Shown here one piece after another: positions 8,290 to 13,375 of a stretch of DNA of 13,375 nt; position 1 is the stretch's first letter, and every line of letters starts with the position of its first letter. Both the position numbers and the translations under genes were made by a program. The notes under the pieces are model-generated. The model did no database searches, was not told the origin of the DNA, and was given only the letters and a program-made list of their open reading frames with translations. The DNA is from Larix sibirica (lineage: Eukaryota > Streptophyta > Pinopsida > Pinales > Pinaceae). The stretch spans positions 1 to 13,375 of the forward strand of contig NWUY0303929016.1 of assembly GCA_004151065.3 (NCBI GenBank), written 5' to 3'.

Positions 8290-9075
8290 TTGAGATAGCA
8301 GAAATTATCGCTCCCCTCATTCCACGGTGTGTACCATACTACTAGTAAACTTCAGTATCATTTAAATATCACAATGTTATTGCTCCCATTGGGTCTTCCC
8401 CTAAGCATGTTAACCCATACACCTTATGCATCATTTCAACATCCACAAGATATGGTTTATCTAGCCACAAGCATCCTCCTTGCAACTGATTCAATAGAAA
8501 ACAGATACAACAAGTAATGCTAATTTCACACCCTAAATGAGGAACATCCAACATAAACATAATTCTAGACTGATAAATATTTTGTGCCCACTCCTTAGGT
8601 ATGGCATGCTCAGTGCCATCAGGACCCAAAATAATATTTGCATAATTTGAAAATTGTAGACTGGGAAAAATATGACTATATCTTGCAAATTAAAGCCAAA
8701 AAATTCATAGATGGTATCCAAGCTTTAAATCACCTCAAAATATGCCATGGTTTTTATCCCATCCATAGATGGAATAATTTGGCTCTTGCTATCGCTTTGT
8801 GAAGCTCATATCTTTTGATGTTTTGGAAAATAAGTACCTCTTCAATATCGATGGCTTGGTACTCTTCATGGTTGAACATCTAATAAATATCACCCCATTT
8901 TTACTCTTTCTCAGCTCTAGTTGTGCTTTGAGTGTCATCATACTGAACTCGTGATGAGACTTCTTCATCCTGCTCAACATATGAGGGTATCTCTTGTACC
9001 AACTTAGATTGTTGTCTGGTGGCTCATCGTGACATTGTAGGATCCTATAAGCCATTAAGAACAATATCATTTTCC
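8290..9075 (-). pseudogene. Broken gag-like ORF of a plant retroelement (family not identified)
   Basis: The minus strand can be read almost continuously from the Met at 9070. It contains RILQCHDEPPDNNLSWYKR, LKAQLELRKSKNGVIFIRC and SILKRYLFSKTSKDMSFTKR, then a TAG (8789-8791), QEPNYSIYGWDKN, a one-base frameshift near 8745, a TAA (8725-8727), DTIYEFFGFNLQDIVIFFPV, another frameshift near 8635, and GPDGTEHAIPKEWAQNIYQS, LLNQLQGGCLWLDKPYLVD, KVYGLTCLGEDPMGAI. After that it decays, with RGMRGAIIS near 8300. The consistent amino-acid logic across frames shows it was once a coding sequence of at least 250 residues. The predicted protein is rich in charged and aromatic residues and has no RT, protease or zinc-knuckle motif. 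The feel is that of a retroelement capsid-like or accessory ORF, which is inference. It lies on the same strand as the primer-binding-like site but upstream of it, so the two may belong to different elements. Confidence 0.5.
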
Positions 9076-9800
9076 ATGGGATATAAATTCATCATATAAA
9101 ATGAATTAGACTATGATCAATCAATGCAAATGAAAGCATAAGAAATAATCATAGCACAAGAAGCTCCCTTCATGAATAGATGGCTACGAAATATATTAGA
9201 ACCCAAAAATAGATTTTGTTAGTCTGCCTGGGAGGTTAGGGTTTTAAGAATTTAAACTCGACATTTAGATTTACTGCCCTACAATTATTAATATTGGGAA
9301 GGCACAATGTTCAACTAGTATTCTCGGCTTAAGGGACAAGGGGCTCAAAAATATTCAATGGATGCAAAAGAGGGGATAGGGGCTCGCCTAGGGACAATAC
9401 CATCAAAACCGTGGCTATCAGACACCAATCAGTTTAAGGGTGAAACGGCCCCTACAAGGGCATCATGAAGAACTAGTGTCAAAACAACCCCTGACGTTAG
9501 ATTGAAAATGTGAAACCTCGACCTATTTAATCCTCCTTTGAAAAGAGAAAAAACATGGTGAGGATTTGGCCTTTTAGTTGTGCCGAGAGTGGCTGTGAGG
9601 GATATGGTACAAAGGGGCTGTAAAATACTTTTCCCATGTAGCCAATAGCCTGAGAAGAGATGCATATTTTACTGCTTGGAAACCCTAGGGCATTGAAAAG
9701 AGCCAAGAATCCAAGATAATCAATTTACCAATAAAAGGACTGCATAGAGTCAGAAAATAATGCTTACCTAGTAGACTAATGTTTTCCAAAATGTTGTGGC
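9076..9800. other. Possible 5' leader of the gag-like ORF; no gene recognised
   Basis: On the minus strand this lies upstream of the gag-like frame. A 78-residue open frame (9429-9665, minus) has no family features. The sequence is less AT-rich than its surroundings and contains CTAACCTCCCAGGC on the minus strand near 9225-9240. An untranslated leader or LTR part of the same element would fit, but neither a primer-binding site nor a TATA box was found. Confidence 0.25.
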
Positions 9801-11492
9801 TTGCTTGAGTCTGCGTATGATCCTTCTATATGATATGGGTGGTGTCATGTTCATGAGTTGATGTTATATTTATTCCTAGTTCTACTGATATTCCATGTCA
9901 GACAACGATGATGATGATGTGCTACTTGATGTTGTACTATATTGTCTACTACCACTTCAAGATATATTGTATTTGATTGTTTTGATGAGTATATCTTGTA
10001 CTACCTTACATAGGTCGATGAGGGTGAATACTGTCGACTTAATGACATACCATGCATCATGATTAATTCTAATTTTATGTTTCTAAGGACTATTTCCATC
10101 TTTTGTCCTTCATCATCTCATCTATATCACTCCATCTCTTGTCCGCATCCCATTGGCTCGAAGTTGATTAATTGACTCGTGTTCTTCCCCTTAGTGGATC
10201 CATAAACATCTATACTTTACTATATCATAATTGTTCCTAAGGAATATTATGTTGTATCGAATCCTTGGTACAAGAATATCTTAGGTAGATACCCATGGCC
10301 GACTCTAAATATTCAAGAACAACTGGAATTGAGTGATTCCTTCTCCTGAGATCCAAAAATCCCCTATGCTATCATAATAAAATAGTTAACGTTTGGAGGA
10401 ATATGCAATCCATGTTGAGGATATAGATGCTTACTGGAAGTAGGGAAAGGCTTATTTACATGCATAATTCTTTACTGTGGAAACTTTGTCAAGACTATGG
10501 AATCTCTCTGGTAGTGGAGCTAAGGCCATGTCATCACTAGTATCCAAAAGGTGTAAAACTAAGGCCAGTATCTTCCAACATGTTAATCATGTGTAAAAAC
10601 AAAAGTGAAAAGAAATGAAAAAGTTAAATAAAGGGAAATATTACTCTTGGGATCAAAGGGAAAGTTACCCCATAACACCCCATTCATGTTGACAAATTCT
10701 ACTATTATTCGGTTGATTGGTGTAGATCACAAATGATTCCCTGAACCCCTTACCTTGATTCAAATAGTCAATTCAATCCAATTCACTTTCAATCCCCTTG
10801 TGAGTTATCCATTTCCACCCCAAAGAAGAACTAGGGACCTTTTGTAAATACTTTAATATACTTTTGCATGGTATTGTTGTGTTATTAGATCATTAATCCG
10901 ATGAAGCTATTTGAAAGTACTTATGGGGTATATCATCATGTTTTCATGACTATTATATATGATGACTCACACTTAAACAATTAAAATTTTCATTATATCT
11001 ATCATTGTACATTGATTTTGTAGATGTACACTACTACTACTACTCGTCCATTTGGGACACTTCTTAGCAGTAGTACAACATTATATCGGATTCTTAGTCA
11101 TACAAATACATCTCCATGCCTCCATCAAAGTTATTCAATTGATTCAATGATTGTTGGTGCCATTATGTGTGTGGTTAGTCTCGTCATGAGGGATGTGTTG
11201 GTCATATGATGTTGTACATGGGATCTGTGCATTCTAAGAACATATGTGGATACCCATTTGTCCATTTATCTATGTATATGCCACCCGATTAGTCACTATT
11301 GCAATTGGACAATAATTGCAATAGAAGGGTGGTGGTTCCATTGCATAATGTTCTGCGGTCATATTTTCATGGTCATGAATAGATTTCATGCACACATTTT
11401 TTTCTAAGTCTACTAGTGAATTTGGATACATGTTTGGCTATTCTATGAGCCTACTCATTCATATTGCATAGTACTTCTCTAGATTAGTCAAT
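9801..11492. other. Long AT-rich stretch without a recognisable gene
   Basis: I searched both strands by eye and found no family motif. It holds two short microsatellites: GAT repeated four times at 9907-9919, and ACT repeated five times at 11030-11044. The 61-residue plus-strand frame starting at 11024 exists only because the ACT run reads as a row of Thr codons. A purine-rich segment at about 10604-10640 could be a polypurine tract, but no LTR start could be fixed after it. Confidence 0.45.
11030..11044. repeat. ACT trinucleotide microsatellite
   Basis: Five perfect copies of ACT form a simple repeat. Nothing nearby suggests it is coding. Confidence 0.85.
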
Positions 11493-11532
11493 TTAACCAA
11501 GTTTTAATTTTTAAACAATTTGACTTGGTTAA
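11493..11532. repeat. Inverted repeat with 10-bp arms
   Basis: TTAACCAAGT (11493-11502) and ACTTGGTTAA (11523-11532) are perfect complements separated by 20 AT-rich bases. It is the first of three inverted repeats within 400 bases. Confidence 0.7.
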
Positions 11533-11648
11533 TACATCAGAGCAGCATGCTAGAGATAGGTGCCAGCATTAGTGAGCAGCGTTCTTGACTCTGGGATTCA
11601 TTGTGATCCTCTTCCCCTTGGTTTCATGTCAGTTATGGATTAATAGGA

Positions 11649-11685
11649 TTTTTAATTAAAACGTTTTCTAAGTTTTAATTAAAAA
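11649..11685. repeat. AT-rich hairpin with 14-bp perfect arms
   Basis: TTTTTAATTAAAAC (11649-11662) pairs perfectly with GTTTTAATTAAAAA (11672-11685) across a nine-base loop. The surrounding 60 bases are related to those around the hairpin at 11850-11883, including the shared ending CTAAGT, so the two are copies of one repeat. Confidence 0.75.
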
Positions 11686-11849
11686 AGTCTAAGTTTACTT
11701 TACATTAGTTGGAGAAGAGCTCATAGGAATTTTTAGGGTGATATGAGCACAAGTATTGGCACATATGGTCTTCATAGGATGTTTGGACACATCAAATATA
11801 GTTTCCCCTATTTTTTCACTTGGATATATGCATTTTTGGATTGACGACA

Positions 11850-11883
11850 TTTAATTAAAACTTTTCCCTAAGTTTTAATTTAA
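11850..11883. repeat. Second, imperfect copy of the AT-rich hairpin
   Basis: AATTAAAAC (11853-11861) pairs with GTTTTAATT (11872-11880); after one mismatch two more pairs form. The right arm starts exactly 200 bases after that of the first copy (11672 and 11872). The loop is TTTTCCCTAA. Confidence 0.7.
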
Positions 11884-12265
11884 AAATCCCTAAGTACATG
11901 AGTTTGGATAATAATTAAGCCATTGAGAGAAATTCTCAATACCGAGTTGGAATTATGAGTCACTTTGGGGGATTATTTGGAGTCTTACTAGTGGCTTATA
12001 GGTGATAAAAAAACTTCTTTGAAGACATGGAACTCTCATATACACATGCCATTGGTTTATAGTCCAATTCATGAGATTATTGACGTGTCACATACTACTT
12101 CTTTTATTCTCACATGCATGATAGATATTCATCCTAGGGAAGTGATTTTGACATATCCTTCCACATCCTATACACAAGATTGAATCATCTTGAGATGCAC
12201 AATTTTTTATAGGGGTGCACTTGCTCTTGGGAGGTGCACTTTTTAGTTGGCTTCGATGGTATTTG

Positions 12266-12389
12266 CTCATGGTTCAAGGATGCCTCATGGTATTTTCTCA
12301 TGGTTTGGAGATTGCACATGGTTTTAGCTCATAGTATTGGCTCCACACATGGTTTTTTCTCATGGTTTTGAGGAGGCACATGGTATTTG
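12266..12389. repeat. 31-bp tandem repeat, four copies with a two-part internal structure
   Basis: Four 31-base units begin at 12266, 12297, 12328 and 12359. Each has CTCATGG at unit positions 1-7 (CTCATAG in the third) and CACATGG at positions 19-25 (CTCATGG in the first). CATGG boxes therefore alternate 18 and 13 bases apart through the whole array. A partial unit precedes it, with GATGG in register near 12255-12259, and degenerate CATGG or CATG boxes follow at 12414 and 12426 after a four-base slip. It lies about 210 bases upstream of a TATA box. In LTR retrotransposons such arrays often sit in U3 and act as enhancers; that role is inferred. Confidence 0.8.
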
Positions 12390-12598
12390 AAATTATTTTG
12401 ACATTTGTATTGACATGGTATAGCTCATGTGCCCCCTAAAATAGGTGACTTGGCACTTTGTGATGTATTATGTCTAGATCTATGAATCTAAGCCATTGAT
12501 CTTGTACTAATTACTCATACTCATGGGGATTCACCATTTGTGTTATTTTATTCTACCCTTAACATGGTCTAGCAAAACCTAAGTGTGCCATCCTTAGC

Positions 12599-12605
12599 TA
12601 TAAAA
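12599..12605 (+). promoter_or_regulatory. TATA box, possible LTR promoter
   Basis: The context CTATAAAAGGAGAGGG matches the plant TATA consensus well and is followed by a short purine-rich leader. An AATAAA poly(A) signal lies 60 bases downstream. No open reading frame follows. A promoter with a poly(A) signal so close behind is typical of the U3/R boundary of an LTR. A start site would be expected near 12630. Confidence 0.45.
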
Positions 12606-12664
12606 GGAGAGGGAGAATTCACTTGAAGATGGTTGGCCAAAGTACAGGAATACTTTGATAATGA

Positions 12665-12670
12665 AATAAA
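12665..12670 (+). promoter_or_regulatory. AATAAA poly(A) signal candidate
   Basis: AATAAA occurs 60 bases after the TATA box and is followed by a T/G-rich stretch (GTCTTGTGTGTGATATTG). Alone it would be unremarkable in AT-rich DNA. The spacing to the TATA box gives it some weight as an R-region signal. Confidence 0.35.
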
Positions 12671-13298
12671 CTCTTGAGCTATATGTCTTGTGTGTGATAT
12701 TGATGGTGTAACATGATATTTGGTTTTTCTATCTAATGCTAAACTAAGTTAAACTCCAACAATAAATAACGTGAGATTGCATATTTTTTTATGCACAGAA
12801 AAATAGTCTTGGATAGATAAGATACTCCATTGATTAGGTAAGAAGTAGATCTAGGGATCAAATTGTGAATAAACCTTTTATTTCTATTTTTTCTTGTTAT
12901 CTCATGCATGATTAATCTAACTTAGTGTGGTTATATCTTGTAGATTTGGATTTCTATGAAACCTCCTTGTCTCTTGTAGGTTGGTCACATGAAAGTTGTA
13001 GCAAAGAATCCCTCAAGCTATAGTTTGGAAATATTGAATATTGCTAAGAAACATCTTCAATTTTGGATTTTATTTTGGATCACTACAAGGAGTACTTAAA
13101 TCCATAGTCCATCAATTTCTCTACATCAAAGCACTTGGTCTCTTCATAAAAATTTCATCTGGATCACTCTCTCTTTTCCATCCCCTTTGTTACACCTAAA
13201 ATATTACCATCATGAGACTCAGTGTAAACATCCCTAAAGTTTCCTTGACTAAGTCATTAACCTGGAAGAGATACAAACCCATTCATACTAGGTTTTGA
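12671..13298. other. Non-coding stretch, no gene recognised
   Basis: Neither strand shows a recognisable protein. If an LTR ends here, its U5 end and a primer-binding site should lie between about 12700 and 13000. I found no sequence matching common plant primer-binding sites such as TGGTATCAGAGC or TGGCGCC. Confidence 0.4.
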
Positions 13299-13366
13299 GA
13301 GGTCGTCGCAGGTTGTCCTCATGCAACCTGCGACGTCGCAGGTTGTCCTCTTACAGACTGCGACGA
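13299..13366. repeat. GC-rich cluster of alternating palindromes at the window edge
   Basis: A 12-base arm, CGTCGCAGGTTG (13304-13315), is followed by its exact reverse complement (13324-13335) after an eight-base TCCTCATG loop. The arm then occurs again as a 17-base direct repeat: 13304-13320 and 13334-13350 are identical, with period 30. A shorter complement, CTGCGACG (13358-13365), follows. The middle two arms form a perfect 22-bp palindrome at 13324-13345 with core TGCGACGTCGCA. The cluster has far more G+C and CpG than the rest of the window. It might be the start of a longer array, a transposon terminal repeat or part of an LTR; the window ends before this can be decided. Confidence 0.75.
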
Positions 13367-13375
13367 TGTCAGTTA

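Noticed and set aside
8329-8517. Plus-strand 62-residue open frame
   Set aside because: It is the antisense shadow of the gag-like minus-strand sequence, which has much better amino-acid consistency.
11024-11209. Plus-strand frame starting MYTTTTTRP
   Set aside because: The Thr run is the ACT microsatellite, and the rest has no recognisable protein logic.
12088-12270. Minus-strand 60-residue frame with several Cys residues
   Set aside because: The Cys spacing fits no zinc-binding family, and the frame is of a length expected by chance.
13304-13350. Direct repeats with palindromic arms resembling CRISPR repeats
   Set aside because: Only two units are present, the spacers are part of the palindromes, and the surroundings are clearly plant nuclear repeats.
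1-13375. tRNA, rRNA or other structured RNA genes
   Set aside because: No cloverleaf, B-box GGTTCGANTCC sequence or rRNA signature was seen on either strand by eye.

Overview
The window looks like intergenic DNA from a large, repeat-rich plant nuclear genome. It is AT-rich and has no intact protein gene. Everything recognisable is a decayed retroelement or a simple or structured repeat. The plant assignment rests on two protein families read from the sequence: a LINE ORF1 of the DUF4283 plus zinc-knuckle type, and a LINE ORF2 with the plant layout of reverse transcriptase, zf-RVT zinc finger and C-terminal RNase H. The density of old, heavily mutated retroelement debris suggests a conifer or other gymnosperm. 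That is an inference; no single-copy gene confirms it.

Layout, left to right. Positions 1-2300 carry plus-strand material: an unrecognised broken reading frame (best part 639-1457), then a strongly decayed LINE ORF1 (about 1590-2180) ending in a broken CCHC knuckle. Positions 2607-5890 hold a better preserved, 5'-truncated LINE on the minus strand. It runs from an endonuclease remnant (about 5770-5890) through the reverse transcriptase (about 4400-5760, FIDD active site intact) and a long linker to a zinc finger (3330-3383) and an RNase H domain (2607-3164) that has lost one catalytic Asp. The two LINE pieces lie tail to tail.

Positions 5900-9800 appear to be LTR-retrotransposon debris. There is a plus-strand TATA box with a purine-rich tract at 6255, a minus-strand primer-binding-site-like sequence resembling a tRNA-Asp site at 6976-6993 next to a possible LTR edge, short internal repeats at 7888-8115, and a minus-strand gag-like broken ORF at about 8290-9075. 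Positions 9800-13290 have no coding signal. They hold three AT-rich inverted repeats (11493-11880), a neat 31-bp tandem repeat (12266-12389), and a TATA box followed 60 bp later by a poly(A) signal (12599-12670), together resembling the U3/R part of an LTR. The window ends in a compact GC-rich cluster of alternating palindromes (13299-13366) cut off by the window edge.

No gene here is likely to make a working protein, and I see no convincing new functional system. The items most worth checking are the unrecognised frame at 639-1457, the palindrome cluster at the right edge, the 31-bp repeat with its alternating 18/13 spacing, and the gag-like minus-strand protein.
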